64,000 bases of DNA from Anaerotruncus massiliensis (ex Togo et al. 2026) (lineage in GTDB: Bacteria > Bacillota > Clostridia > Oscillospirales > Ruminococcaceae). The notes under the pieces were generated by a model. It did not search any database. It was not told where the DNA came from and was given only the letters and a program-made list of their open reading frames with translations. The stretch lies in assembly GCF_900199635.1 (NCBI RefSeq), contig NZ_LT962687.1, positions 1,039,501 through 1,103,500 of the forward strand, read 5' to 3'. Shown here in pieces: positions 55,735 to 64,000 of this stretch (its first letter is position 1; every line of letters begins with the position of its first letter). A program made the translations under genes and the position numbers.

Positions 55735-56175
55735 CTATGTTTCGTAATAAGCGTCGGTGGGATTGTAAAAACAGTGGTCGCCGATCCGCGTGACCAGATA
55801 GCCGATGCTGCTGGGGAAATTCTGCCGGCAGCTGGCGGAGAAGGGGTTGAAAAACCAGAGCGCCTGCCCCAGGTCCATCAGGCGGTTGCCGGCGATCGCC
55901 CAATCGGCAATGTCGTAGTGGATCTGTTCGGGCCGCATGTTGTAGACGTTCTGGGCGTTGTAGGAGCCCCGTTCGGTCTCGGACATGCAGACGAACTGCC
56001 CCGTCTGGTAGAGGATTTTGCGGATGCTGCCCTGCCCGATGCGCTTGTATTCCCCGCCCGGCGCGTTCACGCGGTTCATCACGACGCTGGCCACCGCCTT
56101 CATCCCGGTGTCCCCCTCTCCGCCCGCCTCGCACTGGATCAGCCGGGCAAACAGTTCCCGGTCCGTCAGCGGCAT
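55735..56175 (-). CDS. cwlJ: CwlJ/SleB-type spore cortex-lytic hydrolase
   Basis: A 146-residue Hydrolase_2 domain protein without a signal peptide, the size of B. subtilis CwlJ (about 142). Conserved blocks are ARLIQCEAGGEGDTGMKAVASVV in part, with the active-site Glu (about residue 17), MNRVN, and LWFFNP near the C-terminus. It is expected to be made in the mother cell and to degrade cortex peptidoglycan in germination. GGAGGG lies before ATG 56175. Paired with the gerQ-like gene 15 bases downstream. Confidence 0.88.
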   Translation of the reverse strand: MPLTDRELFARLIQCEAGGEGDTGMKAVASVVMNRVNAPGGEYKRIGQGSIRKILYQTGQFVCMSETERGSYNAQNVYNMRPEQIHYDIADWAIAGNRLMDLGQALWFFNPFSASCRQNFPSSIGYLVTRIGDHCFYNPTDAYYET

Positions 56176-56269
56176 GGAAAGCCCTCCTTCCGTTTTCACA
56201 TTTCACTGCGGGCGAAAAGCCCGCCCGGTATCATGGATATGACGGGCTTGCCTGTCCCTATGCGCGATT

Positions 56270-57766
56270 TTACACGCGGCGCGGGTCGCAGCCCGCCAGG
56301 TGCAGGAGGAGGAGATAACACCCGGCGGAAACCAGGGCAAGCAGGAGTGCGAACCCGATGGGGGAGCCGGGCAGCGGCAGCCCCGCGCGGGAGAGGATGC
56401 GCGCGGCGAGCACCGAGATGGCGGCGCAGAGCAGGGGCTTCACGACCCGCTCGGTGATGTCGACCTCGAACTTTGCGACACGGATGAGTCTCCCGAGGCT
56501 GAGGGAGAAGTTGAAGACCTCGCTCAAAACGATGACGAGGATATAGCCCTTGATGCCGAGGACGGGCAGCAGCAGGTAGACGAGCACCATGCTGATGGCG
56601 GCGTCGGCGACGTTGTAGCGCATGACCGAGAGCTGTTCGTCCATCCCCTTGAGCATACAGTCGACGGCGGTGTCGAGGTACATGACGGGGATGACGGGCG
56701 CGAGCAGGCGGATGTAGACGCCCACGTCGGGGTTCTGCGACACCGCCGCGCCGATTTCATGGGAGAAGGCGAAGAGCACGCCGCACACCCCGATCGAGCA
56801 GCACAGGTTAAGGGCGAACATCCGCTGGATGAGGTGGGAGATGCTCTGCCCGCGGCTGTGGCGCTGGGCGATCTCGGGGACGATGAGGCTGGAAAAGGAG
56901 TTGAGGAAGGCGGCGGGGAAGAGGATGACCGGCAGGGCGATGCCGTGCACCGCGCCGAAGACGGCGAAGGAGGCGCCCGCCGCGAGCCCGCCCGCCTGAA
57001 GCCGGACGGGGACGAGCAGGTTTTTGACGGTGGCGAGCCCCGAGCGCAGGTAGGAGCTCATCGCCATGGGCAGCGCGATGCCGAACAGCCGTCCGGTCAG
57101 GCGGTTTTTGGGCGCGCCCTTCCGGCGGAAGCCCCGGCTGTCCCCGAGGTAGAGGACCAGAGAACTCACGAAGGAGAGCCCCTCGGCGATCACGCCCGAG
57201 CCGGTGATGGCGAGGCAGGCGTATTCAAGGCCGGGCGGCATCAGGAAGGTGAGGCCGACGATCGAGAGGCTGATCTTCAAAAACTGCTCGAAGATCTGCG
57301 AGGCGGCGGATTTGGCCACCCGTCCGACGGCGGTAAAGTAACCGTTCAGCGCGCAGGACATCGCGATGAAGGGCATCGAGAGCGCCATGGTCTTGAGGGG
57401 ACGGACGGTCTGGACGCTGCCGAGGCAGGTCTCCCCGATGAAGGGCGCGGCGAAAAAGAGGAAGAGGGATGCCGCGCCGCCAAAGAGCAGCGCGTAGCCG
57501 AAGCAGCGGCGCATCGCGCCCTTGACGTTGCCGTTGGGGCTGGCGGCCTCCTCCGCGACGAGCCGCGTCGACGCGAGGTTGATGCCCGACGCCGCGAAGG
57601 TGACGGTGAAGGAATAGACCGACATGATGAGCTGGAAGACGCCCATCCCCTCCGCGCCGATCTTACCGGAGATATAGAGGTTGAACCAGACGCCCACGGC
57701 GTTCATGAGCAGCGAGGTCGCGGTCATGATCATGGCGTTGAGGAAAAAACGCTGTATTTTTTTCAT
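56270..57766 (-). CDS. SpoVB-like polysaccharide/lipid flippase
   Basis: A 498-residue MOP-superfamily membrane protein with about 14 helices, starting MKKIQRFFLNAMIMTATSLL. Its layout (YISGKIGAEGMGVFQLIMSVY; FEQFLKISLSI; CMLKGMDEQLSVMRYN) is that of stage V sporulation protein B and its paralogues, which flip lipid-linked peptidoglycan or polysaccharide precursors. Next to cwlJ/gerQ it may act in spore cortex formation, but sporeformers carry several paralogues, so a vegetative role cannot be excluded. Confidence 0.82.
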   Translation of the reverse strand: MKKIQRFFLNAMIMTATSLLMNAVGVWFNLYISGKIGAEGMGVFQLIMSVYSFTVTFAASGINLASTRLVAEEAASPNGNVKGAMRRCFGYALLFGGAASLFLFFAAPFIGETCLGSVQTVRPLKTMALSMPFIAMSCALNGYFTAVGRVAKSAASQIFEQFLKISLSIVGLTFLMPPGLEYACLAITGSGVIAEGLSFVSSLVLYLGDSRGFRRKGAPKNRLTGRLFGIALPMAMSSYLRSGLATVKNLLVPVRLQAGGLAAGASFAVFGAVHGIALPVILFPAAFLNSFSSLIVPEIAQRHSRGQSISHLIQRMFALNLCCSIGVCGVLFAFSHEIGAAVSQNPDVGVYIRLLAPVIPVMYLDTAVDCMLKGMDEQLSVMRYNVADAAISMVLVYLLLPVLGIKGYILVIVLSEVFNFSLSLGRLIRVAKFEVDITERVVKPLLCAAISVLAARILSRAGLPLPGSPIGFALLLALVSAGCYLLLLHLAGCDPRRV

Positions 57767-57903
57767 AGTTTCACCACGGACTTGTTTGATAATAAGGTAT
57801 ATGAAAAAACCGCGGCAAAAAGCCCAACCCAACCTTTCCCTTTTTAGAACGCCCTTTTTTTGCACAAACTAGCGGTATCAACTGCGAGAAAAGGAGCGTT
57901 CCC

Positions 57904-58740
57904 ATGAAAACTACCATGCGATGGACCGCCCTGCTGCTTACGGCCGCGCTGCTCGTCTCCTGCGCGGGCTGCAAAAAATCCGGCGGCCAGGGCACGACCC
58001 AGGACGGCGAATACGACCAGTCGGGGAACTACCGCCCGGCGCTTCCGAACGTCTCCGCAGAGCTGGCGGACGCGGTCAGGCAGAATTCCGACGTGGTCGG
58101 CTGGCTCACCCTGCCCAACACCACGATCAACGAGGCGGTCGTGCAGACGACCAACAATGACTATTACCTGCGGCGGGACGTCAAAAAGAACTATGCCTAC
58201 GAGGGCTGCTACTATATGGACTACGAGAGCGTGATGTTCGACAACGGCGCGGACCTGGCGCAGAACACGATCATCTACGGCCACAACCTCGGCAGTCCGA
58301 TGGGGGTGAAGGACGACCCCGAGGGCGCCAAATTCGCGCAGCTTTTGAAGCTCGAGGACATCGAGCTCGCTAAAAAGACCCCCTATGTCTACCTGACCAC
58401 CGAGGGCGCGGCCCACGTCTTTGAAATCTTCGCGGTCTTTTACTGCGAGGCGGAGACCTCGCCCGTGCCCTACCACATGGCCGAGTATTCCGACGAGCGT
58501 TTCAATGCCCTCATCGGCGACGTGAAGGCGCGGTCGGAATATGCCTACGACGTCGAGGTGACGCCGGAGGACCGGATCCTCTCCCTTTCGACCTGCAGCT
58601 ACAAATACGGCACCTATACCCAGAACCCCGACCAGCGCTTCGTCGTGATGGGACGGCTTGTGCGGGAGGGGGAGGGTTACCACGAGACGGCGAATCTCGT
58701 CAAGAATGAAAATCCCAAGCTCCCCGCCTTTGTGAAGTAG
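57904..58740 (+). CDS. Class B sortase with lipoprotein-type signal
   Basis: A 278-residue sortase. Catalytic residues are visible: His in IIYGHNLGSPMG (about residue 127), Cys in LSLSTCSYKYGTY (about 230) and Arg in NPDQRFVVMGRL (about 243). The long segment between His and Cys fits class B. Unusually the N-terminus (LLTAALLVSCAGCKK) contains a lipobox, so it may be lipid-anchored instead of held by an uncleaved helix. The substrate is unknown: no sorting-signal protein or pilin operon is adjacent. AAAAGGAG precedes the ATG; own terminator downstream. Confidence 0.88.
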   Translation: MKTTMRWTALLLTAALLVSCAGCKKSGGQGTTQDGEYDQSGNYRPALPNVSAELADAVRQNSDVVGWLTLPNTTINEAVVQTTNNDYYLRRDVKKNYAYEGCYYMDYESVMFDNGADLAQNTIIYGHNLGSPMGVKDDPEGAKFAQLLKLEDIELAKKTPYVYLTTEGAAHVFEIFAVFYCEAETSPVPYHMAEYSDERFNALIGDVKARSEYAYDVEVTPEDRILSLSTCSYKYGTYTQNPDQRFVVMGRLVREGEGYHETANLVKNENPKLPAFVK

Positions 58741-58749
58741 CGGGCGCGT

Positions 58750-58789
58750 AAAAAAGCCGCCTCCCGGAAGGCCCGGGAGGCGGCTTTTT
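58750..58789. terminator. Bidirectional terminator between sortase and YczE genes
   Basis: AAAAAGCCGCCTCCCGG/CCGGGAGGCGGCTTTTT stem with loop AAGGC. Confidence 0.85.
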
Positions 58790-58799
58790 GGTTCCGTTA

Positions 58800-59459
58800 T
58801 CACGCGGATTCGGCCTGCGGCGTCAGGCGGCGCAGGATGGAATAGAGCAGCCGCGCGGTGCGCGGCATGAAAAACTGGACAATCGGCCCGGTGAGCAGGG
58901 CGGTGATCACGGTGCCCACCCCGATGACGCCGCCGAGCAGGAGCCCGCTGACGACGAAGGTGAGGTCGACCGCGACGCGCATCCAGCGGAACTGGAGGTG
59001 CAGCTTGTCGCTCAGGAGGATCGCCAGCGAATCGTTCGCGCCGACGCCGACGCTCGCGTTGATGGAGGCGGAAAGCCCAAGCGCGATGAGCGCGCAGCTC
59101 GCCAGCACGATGACGACGCGCACCGGGAAGGGCAGGCCCTCGTGGATGACGCCGCGGAGCAGGCGGCTTGCGGCGTCGATCATCGGCCCGGTGATAAAGA
59201 GGGCGGCGAAGGTGCCCGCGCGGATATATTTGCGGTCGATGAAGAAATAGAGGACCAGCAGGGTGAAGTTGATGGCGATGTGGGCGGCGCCGTTGGAGAT
59301 GTGGGCGGTGCGCGCCACCCCCTGCATGAGCATGCTGAACGGGTCGGTCCCGATGCCGGACAGGACGAACGCCGAGCAGCCGAGCGCGCAAACGGCGGTG
59401 CCGAGGCAGAAGTAGAGGACCCGCAGGATGAATTCGCGCGCCGGATAGGCTGGTTTCAT
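58800..59459 (-). CDS. YczE-like integral membrane protein
   Basis: A 219-residue protein with about five to six helices. VLSGIGTDPFSMLMQGVA and SVGVGANDSLAILLSD are the paired repeats typical of the YczE/YyaS family; YitT proteins are related in overall shape. The biochemical role is unknown (B. subtilis YczE affects a peptide-antibiotic synthetase). The next gene upstream, 30 bases away, is YitT-like, so the two may be co-transcribed. Confidence 0.75.
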   Translation of the reverse strand: MKPAYPAREFILRVLYFCLGTAVCALGCSAFVLSGIGTDPFSMLMQGVARTAHISNGAAHIAINFTLLVLYFFIDRKYIRAGTFAALFITGPMIDAASRLLRGVIHEGLPFPVRVVIVLASCALIALGLSASINASVGVGANDSLAILLSDKLHLQFRWMRVAVDLTFVVSGLLLGGVIGVGTVITALLTGPIVQFFMPRTARLLYSILRRLTPQAESA

Positions 59460-59489
59460 GGTCGGACACTCCTTGTCGGGCGTAATGGG

Positions 59490-60332
59490 TCAGCTGTTGA
59501 GGAAGCCCTTGCCGATGATCTCCGACGTGTTGGAGATCAGGATGAAAGCGTTCGGCTCGGTGGCGCGGACGAATTGGCGCAGCGCCATGGCCTGTGGACG
59601 CTTGAGCGCGGTGAATACGATCGCCTTTTTGCCGTGGGTGAAGGCGCCCTGCGCCTCGCAGACGGTCGCGCTGCGCTTGAGCACATGCACGATGAAATGG
59701 CAGATGGGCTCGGGATTGTCGCAGATGATGTTGAAGTATTTGCAGAGGTTGATCGACTCGATGACGTTGTCGATGACGAGGGATTTGACCATGAGGCCGA
59801 CGAAGGAGAAGAGGCCGGTCTTGATGTCGAAGACGAAGCAGGCGGAGAGCGCCACGATCAGGTCGGTAAAGAAGAGGGCGGCGCCGATGTCGGTGCTCGT
59901 GTGCTTTTTTAAGATCATGGCGACGATGTCGGTGCCGCCGCTCGACGCGCCGATGTTGAAAAGGATGGCCGACCCGAAGGCGGGCAGCGCGATCGCGTAG
60001 CAGAGCTCGAGCAGCGGCTGGTCGGTGAGCGGGGCGGACATGGGGCAGAACCGCTGGAGCAGCGACAGCCCGACCGACAGGAGCACGCTCGAGTAGGCGG
60101 TCATGAGGCCGAACCCCCTGCCGAGGAAGCAGAAGCCGACGGCAAGCAACGCCATGCTGATGACGAAGTTGATCGACGCGGCGGAAAAGGGCATGACGCG
60201 CGCGAGCACGACCGCGATGCCGGTCACGCCGCCGAAGGAGAAGTTATTGGGGAATTTAAAGAAATAGGTGCCCGCCACAATAATCAGGGTGCTGACGGTG
60301 ATCAGCAGGAACTTCTTGATTTTTGGTGCCAT
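59490..60332 (-). CDS. YitT family membrane protein with DUF2179 domain
   Basis: A 280-residue protein: five helices with the repeated SFGGVTGIA and GASSGGTDIVAMIL motifs of YitT proteins (residues about 5-200), then a cytoplasmic DUF2179 domain (about 220-280) ending PNAFILISNTSEIIGKGF. The function of the family is not settled; transport or sensing has been proposed. AGGAAGG precedes the ATG. Confidence 0.85.
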   Translation of the reverse strand: MAPKIKKFLLITVSTLIIVAGTYFFKFPNNFSFGGVTGIAVVLARVMPFSAASINFVISMALLAVGFCFLGRGFGLMTAYSSVLLSVGLSLLQRFCPMSAPLTDQPLLELCYAIALPAFGSAILFNIGASSGGTDIVAMILKKHTSTDIGAALFFTDLIVALSACFVFDIKTGLFSFVGLMVKSLVIDNVIESINLCKYFNIICDNPEPICHFIVHVLKRSATVCEAQGAFTHGKKAIVFTALKRPQAMALRQFVRATEPNAFILISNTSEIIGKGFLNS

Positions 60333-60499
60333 AACCTTCCTCCCGCCGCGGCCGGACGCCGCGCCGTATTTTGTTCCCGGCGCCGGCGGGGCGCCGTTTC
60401 GTCTTTTTGGACTCCCCGCCGCCCGCCCGCAAAAGGGCCGCGCGCCTTCGGCGCGCAAAAATACCCGCGGCGCGGGCATTTTTCTTTTGCGGGCGAAGC

Positions 60500-61324
60500 T
60501 CAGAGCAGGAACCGTTCGATCGCCCGGGCGACGCAGTCGTCGTCGTTGGAGGGGCCGACCCAGTCCGCGACCGCCTTGATGTCGTCGTCGGCGTTGGCGG
60601 GGGCGGCGGCCAGCCCGGCGAAGGTGAGCATCTCCAGGTCGTTGCGGCTGTCCCCGACGGCCATGACCTCGTCGGGCGCGACGCCCAGGTATTCGCAGAG
60701 GAAGCGCAGGCCGTCCCCCTTGTCTGTGCCGGCGGCGTTGATTTCGATGTTCTGCGCGACCGACGAGGTGAGGGCGACCCCCTCCACCCCGCGCATCGCT
60801 TCCCAAACCGCCCGCTGGTGTTCGGGCGGCAGGTAGGGGACGTTGAATTTCTCGACCGGCGCGGCGGGATGCAGCAGGTATTCCCGCTGGTCCTCGACGG
60901 TGCGGCGGCCGCGCAGGAGGTTTTTCATCCGGCTCTCGGAAAAGCCGGAGGCTTCGATATAGGGGATGCGGCCCCGTTCGACGTAGTCGAAGCCGCCGCT
61001 GTAGATTTCGATAAAGACGGGAAAGGGCGCGAGCGCGTCGAAGACGCGCAGCGCCGTGTCCATGGGGATGGGGTTGGCGTAGAGGGGGGCCTCCCTGCGC
61101 AGGTCGAAGACGGAGGCGCCGTTGCAGGTGACGGCGTAATGGAGCCCCGGCGTCTGCTCGATGGCCTCGGGCAGGCGGTGGCGCATCCGGCCGGTGGCGG
61201 TCACAACGAACACGCCGCGCGCGTTGGCGGCCTCGATGGCCGCGCGGTTTGCGGGGGAGACGGTCACATGGTCGCTTTTAAGCGTCGTGCCGTCCATATC
61301 CAGGGCGAGGAGTTTGATCTTCAT
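60500..61324 (-). CDS. HAD-superfamily Cof-type phosphatase
   Basis: A 274-residue HAD hydrolase of the Cof/YxeH class: motif I LLALDMDGTTL (nucleophile Asp about residue 8), motif II VTATGR, motif III Lys in the GTDKGDGL loop and motif IV AVGDSRNDLEML (about 218-229), with a type IIB cap between. It dephosphorylates sugar phosphates, flavin or pyridoxal phosphates; the substrate cannot be told. GGAAGGGAAG precedes the ATG. Hairpins at 60439-60480 may end the transcript. Confidence 0.88.
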   Translation of the reverse strand: MKIKLLALDMDGTTLKSDHVTVSPANRAAIEAANARGVFVVTATGRMRHRLPEAIEQTPGLHYAVTCNGASVFDLRREAPLYANPIPMDTALRVFDALAPFPVFIEIYSGGFDYVERGRIPYIEASGFSESRMKNLLRGRRTVEDQREYLLHPAAPVEKFNVPYLPPEHQRAVWEAMRGVEGVALTSSVAQNIEINAAGTDKGDGLRFLCEYLGVAPDEVMAVGDSRNDLEMLTFAGLAAAPANADDDIKAVADWVGPSNDDDCVARAIERFLL

Positions 61325-61450
61325 GCGGTTCTTCCCTTCCAATTCGATTCCAGCTACCATTATACACGCATGGGAAGCCGGACACAACCGGAAATTGACG
61401 GGGCGGCGCAAGGCTGGTACAATGAATAAAACAGCTTGACCGGGAGGGAC

Positions 61451-62278
61451 ATGGATTTGTACAGTTGTCCGGTATGCGGCGGGAGACTCGCGTGGGGGGA
61501 GCACGCCTGCCGGTGCCCGGAGGGGCACTCCTTCGACATCGCCGCGCAGGGCTATGTCAACCTTCTGCTCGCCAACCAAAAGAGCAGCCCCAACCCGGGG
61601 GACAACGCGGAGATGGTCGCGGGGCGCACCCGGTTCCTCGACAGCGGCAGCTACGCCCCGCTCTCCGACGCGCTGAACGGGACGGTTCTCGCTCTCTGCG
61701 GGGACGCGCCCCGCATCCTCGACGCGGGCTGCGGGGAGGGCTATTACGCCGCCCGCCTCTTTGAAGCGCTGGAAGGGGCGGGGAGGGCTCCCGCCCTCTT
61801 CGGCGTCGACCTGTCGAAGCCCGCCGTCCGGCACGCGGCCCGCCGCTGCCGCGGGGGCCGCTTCGCGGTCGCAAGCCTCTTCGCGCTGCCGCTCGCGGAC
61901 GGGAGCGCCGACCTCGTCTACAACGTCTTTTCCCCCCTCTGCCCGCGGGAATTTTCCCGCGTGCTCGCCCCGGGCGGGCATTTCGTCGCCGCCTATCCGG
62001 CGGCCCGGCACCTGTGGGGGCTCAAAAGCGTCCTCTACGACGCGCCCTATGAAAACGCGGACAAGTCCTTCGAACTGGAGGGGTTCCATATCACGGACCG
62101 CCGCCGCGTGCGCTATTCCTTTACGCTGGAGGGGAGCGCCCTCATCGAGAGCCTCTTTTCGATGACTCCCTATTACTATAAGACCCCGGCGGAGGGGGCG
62201 GCCCGGCTCGCGGCGCTGGAAACCCTCACGACCGAGGCGGATTTCTGGGTGGTCGCCTACGGGAAGGGGGAGGCGTGA
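61451..62278 (+). CDS. rlmA: RlmA-type 23S rRNA (guanine-N1)-methyltransferase
   Basis: A 275-residue methyltransferase. N-terminal zinc finger C-x2-C-x10-C-x3-H (CPVCGG ... CRCPEGHSFD), linker GYVNLLLANQKSSPNPGDN typical of RlmA, and a Rossmann SAM-binding domain with LDAGCGEGYYAARLF (about residues 94-108). It methylates G745 or G748 in helix 35 of 23S rRNA; some forms alter macrolide or tylosin sensitivity. ATG 61451 is close to its GGGAGG site (3 bases), so TTG 61457 is a possible alternative start. Its stop overlaps the next start (TGATG). Confidence 0.85.
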   Translation: MDLYSCPVCGGRLAWGEHACRCPEGHSFDIAAQGYVNLLLANQKSSPNPGDNAEMVAGRTRFLDSGSYAPLSDALNGTVLALCGDAPRILDAGCGEGYYAARLFEALEGAGRAPALFGVDLSKPAVRHAARRCRGGRFAVASLFALPLADGSADLVYNVFSPLCPREFSRVLAPGGHFVAAYPAARHLWGLKSVLYDAPYENADKSFELEGFHITDRRRVRYSFTLEGSALIESLFSMTPYYYKTPAEGAARLAALETLTTEADFWVVAYGKGEA

Positions 62279-62772
62279 TGGAAAACGCCGTCTGGGTCGC
62301 GCGCACCGGCGCGCGGGACCTCTCGGCGGCGGCCCGCGCGCTGCTTGCGCGCGCGCTTGGCCTGCCCGAGCCCCCGCGCGTCGAAAAGGACGCGCGGGGA
62401 AAGCCCTTTCTGCCGGATTTCCCGGGAATTCAAATCAGCATCTCCCACACGCGTGGCGCGGTGGCGGTCGCACTCTCGGAACGCCCCGCCGGCGTGGACG
62501 TGGAACCGGCCTCCCGCACGCTGCACGACTGGTTCCCCGCGCGGTTCTTTACCGGCGCCGAGCGTTCCCTCGCGGACTGCCCGGAGGAGGTGATCGCGGT
62601 GTGGACCCGCAAGGAGGCGCTTCTCAAACGGGATGGGCGGGGGATCACCCTGCCGCTGCGTGAGGTCGAAACGGCCGGCCGGGACGACCTCGTGACCCGG
62701 CGCGTCGGGGACTATGTGGTCTCCTTCTGCGGCGAGCCCGCCGCCTTTTCCCTCATCGAAACCACGCTCTGA
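62278..62772 (+). CDS. 4'-phosphopantetheinyl transferase
   Basis: A 164-residue Sfp-superfamily protein. The magnesium and CoA motifs are visible: ISISHTRGAVAVAL, AGVDVEPA (about residues 82-89) and VWTRKEALLK (about 115-124). It attaches phosphopantetheine from CoA to carrier proteins. It is shorter than Sfp (about 224), losing part of the second half, so it may serve the housekeeping acyl carrier protein. Translation is coupled to rlmA (TGATG; GGGGGAGG before the ATG). Confidence 0.85.
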   Translation: MENAVWVARTGARDLSAAARALLARALGLPEPPRVEKDARGKPFLPDFPGIQISISHTRGAVAVALSERPAGVDVEPASRTLHDWFPARFFTGAERSLADCPEEVIAVWTRKEALLKRDGRGITLPLREVETAGRDDLVTRRVGDYVVSFCGEPAAFSLIETTL

Positions 62773-62780
62773 CAGGAAAC

Positions 62781-62805
62781 GGTCCGCCATTGGCGGACTG
62801 TTTTT
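62781..62805 (+). terminator. Terminator after the phosphopantetheinyl transferase gene
   Basis: GTCCGCC/GGCGGAC stem with loop ATT, then TGTTTTT. Confidence 0.7.
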
Positions 62806-62825
62806 GTAATCCTGCACGATTCTGG

Positions 62826-62854
62826 TTGAAGAAAGTGGAAAAATATTGTATAAT
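62826..62854 (+). promoter_or_regulatory. Promoter of the PPK2-family gene
   Basis: TTGAAG (62826-62831) and TATAAT (62849-62854), spacing 17. The leader contains an 8-bp hairpin, TGTGCCCG/CGGGCACA (62878-62913). Confidence 0.8.
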
Positions 62855-62930
62855 CGAGAGTAACAACCCTCCGCTCATGTGCCCGCGGCAAAAATCTCTC
62901 CGCACCGGGCACAATAGGAGGAAGCTCGGA

Positions 62931-62948
62931 ATGAAAAGCGAGGAATAA
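62931..62948 (+). CDS. Five-codon leader ORF (MKSEE) before the PPK2 gene
   Basis: ATG AAA AGC GAG GAA TAA follows a strong AGGAGG site at usual spacing, and its stop is directly abutted by the PPK2 ATG. The GAGGA within it can serve as the ribosome site for that ATG. Probably a translational-coupling ORF. Confidence 0.5.
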   Translation: MKSEE

Positions 62949-64000
62949 ATGATGCTGGAAAATCTGGATTTGGATGTTCGGATGGAAAAAGAGGAGTGGG
63001 ACGCGGTGTCCGACGGCCTGAAACAGAAGCTCGGCGTGCTTCAGCAGCGCATCCGCGCGCTGAAGATCCCGATGGTGCTTGTCTTTGAAGGGTGGGGCGC
63101 CTCCGGCAAGGGGGACAAGATCTCCCGCCTGATCACCAACCTCGACCCGCGCGGTTTTTCGGTGCACAGCATCCTCGCGCCGACGGCGGACGAGCGGCGG
63201 TATCCGTGGATGCGGCCCTTCTGGCAGGCGCTGCCCACCTACGGGGACACGGCGATCTTTGACCGGAGCTGGTACCGCGCGGTTTCGGTGGCGCGGGATG
63301 AGGAACGCCTCACCCGCCGCGATCTCAACCACCGGTTCGACGAGATCGTGGACTTTGAGCAGCAGATTACCGACGACGGGTACGTGCTGGTGAAATTCTT
63401 CTTCCACATCTCCAAGAAGGAGCAGAAGAAGCGGCTCAAATTGCTGGACGATCAGAAATCGACCCGCTGGCGCGTGACAAAGGCCGATTGGGACCACAAC
63501 CGCCGGTATGGCGAATATCTGGAAATTTTCGATGAGATGATCTCCCGCACCGACCGGCACAACGCCCCCTGGACGGTGGTGGCATCGACCGACCGCCGCT
63601 ATGCGACCTGGAAGGTCTTTACCACTGTGATCGGCGCGATGGAGCAGGCGATCGAGCGCAAGGAGAACGGCTATGAAAAGCCGTTCACCGGCATCCGCGT
63701 GTCGGACGACATCAAGACGCTGCCCGCGCCGCGCCTGCGGGAGATCGACCTAAGCGTCACCATCGCGGAGGACGACTACCGCAAAGAGCTCAAGGACTGC
63801 CAGAAGCGCCTCTCCGAGCTGCACAACGAGCTCTACCGCCGCCGCATCCCGATGATCCTCGCCTACGAGGGCTGGGACGCGGCGGGCAAGGGCGGCAACA
63901 TCAAGCGGGTGGCGGCGGCGCTCGACGCGCGCGGCTACGAGGTCATCCCGATCGCCGCGCCGACCGCCCTGGAAAAAAACCATCCGCACCTCTGGCGGTT
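62949..64000 (+). CDS. Double-domain PPK2 enzyme, polyphosphate:AMP phosphotransferase-like (3' end outside window)
   Basis: 350 codons are visible and the frame is open at the right edge. Two PPK2 modules in tandem are recognisable. The first has Walker A FEGWGASGKGDKISRL (about residues 47-62), lid/Walker B IFDRSWYRAV (about 103-112) and ends near residue 230. The second begins about residue 270 with YEGWDAAGKGGNIKRV. Two-domain PPK2 proteins (class II) use polyphosphate to phosphorylate AMP to ADP; usually only the C-terminal module is active. The first of two adjacent ATGs was chosen because it abuts the mini-ORF stop. Confidence 0.88.
   Translation, partial: MMLENLDLDVRMEKEEWDAVSDGLKQKLGVLQQRIRALKIPMVLVFEGWGASGKGDKISRLITNLDPRGFSVHSILAPTADERRYPWMRPFWQALPTYGDTAIFDRSWYRAVSVARDEERLTRRDLNHRFDEIVDFEQQITDDGYVLVKFFFHISKKEQKKRLKLLDDQKSTRWRVTKADWDHNRRYGEYLEIFDEMISRTDRHNAPWTVVASTDRRYATWKVFTTVIGAMEQAIERKENGYEKPFTGIRVSDDIKTLPAPRLREIDLSVTIAEDDYRKELKDCQKRLSELHNELYRRRIPMILAYEGWDAAGKGGNIKRVAAALDARGYEVIPIAAPTALEKNHPHLWR

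Overview
The window looks like a chromosomal segment of a GC-rich, endospore-forming Clostridia (Oscillospirales-like) bacterium. This is inferred from dipicolinate synthase DpaB, a CwlJ/GerQ germination pair, a SpoVB-like flippase, two T-box leaders, many consensus sigma-A promoters and gene order typical of Firmicutes. No rRNA, tRNA, CRISPR array, insertion sequence or prophage was recognised.

Layout. 1-6.4 kb: the end of a GLUG-repeat surface protein, a three-gene prepilin operon, a truncated dpaA followed by intact dpaB, a duplicated-domain lipoprotein and a bactofilin. 6.4-11.8 kb: a transamidation operon in which AspRS is fused to GatC, followed by gatA and gatB, behind a T-box whose specifier region reads GAAC. 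11.8-15.5 kb: MATE pump plus MarR regulator, then trpB2 behind a Trp (UGG) T-box. 15.6-20.4 kb: an overlapping three-gene operon with an ICMT-like membrane methyltransferase, a GH3-type acyl-acid amido synthetase and a 7TM-GAF-GGDEF-HD-GYP receptor. 20.6-36.4 kb: antiporter, M23 lipoprotein, PfkB kinase, Ca2+-type P-ATPase, an RND pump and adaptor divergent from a two-component system, a D-2-hydroxyacid dehydrogenase, and an XRE-cupin regulator divergent from a LysE exporter.

36.5-53.6 kb is the most interesting block. It holds a cyclase-family hydrolase, homologues of the AllF/AllG/AllH carbamoyltransferase (FdrA/YlbE/YlbF) with an extra 56-residue protein, a PucR regulator, an acyl-CoA carboxyltransferase, an amidase, a class III CoA-transferase, a three-subunit molybdenum hydroxylase and a nucleobase permease with UraA-type glutamates. 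Together they suggest anaerobic catabolism of an N-heterocycle: import, ring hydroxylation, ring opening, carbamoyl transfer to phosphate, CoA activation and decarboxylation. My preferred but unproven reading is oxidative uracil breakdown through barbiturate, ureidomalonate, malonate and malonyl-CoA. A purine-derived oxalurate/oxamate/oxalate route is the main alternative. TGTA-N7/8-TACA dyads recur in its control regions.

53.9-64 kb: a second MATE protein, gerQ and cwlJ, a SpoVB-like flippase, a class B sortase with a lipobox, YczE- and YitT-type membrane proteins, a HAD phosphatase, RlmA overlapping a phosphopantetheinyl transferase, and the 5' part of a double-domain PPK2 enzyme preceded by a five-codon ORF.
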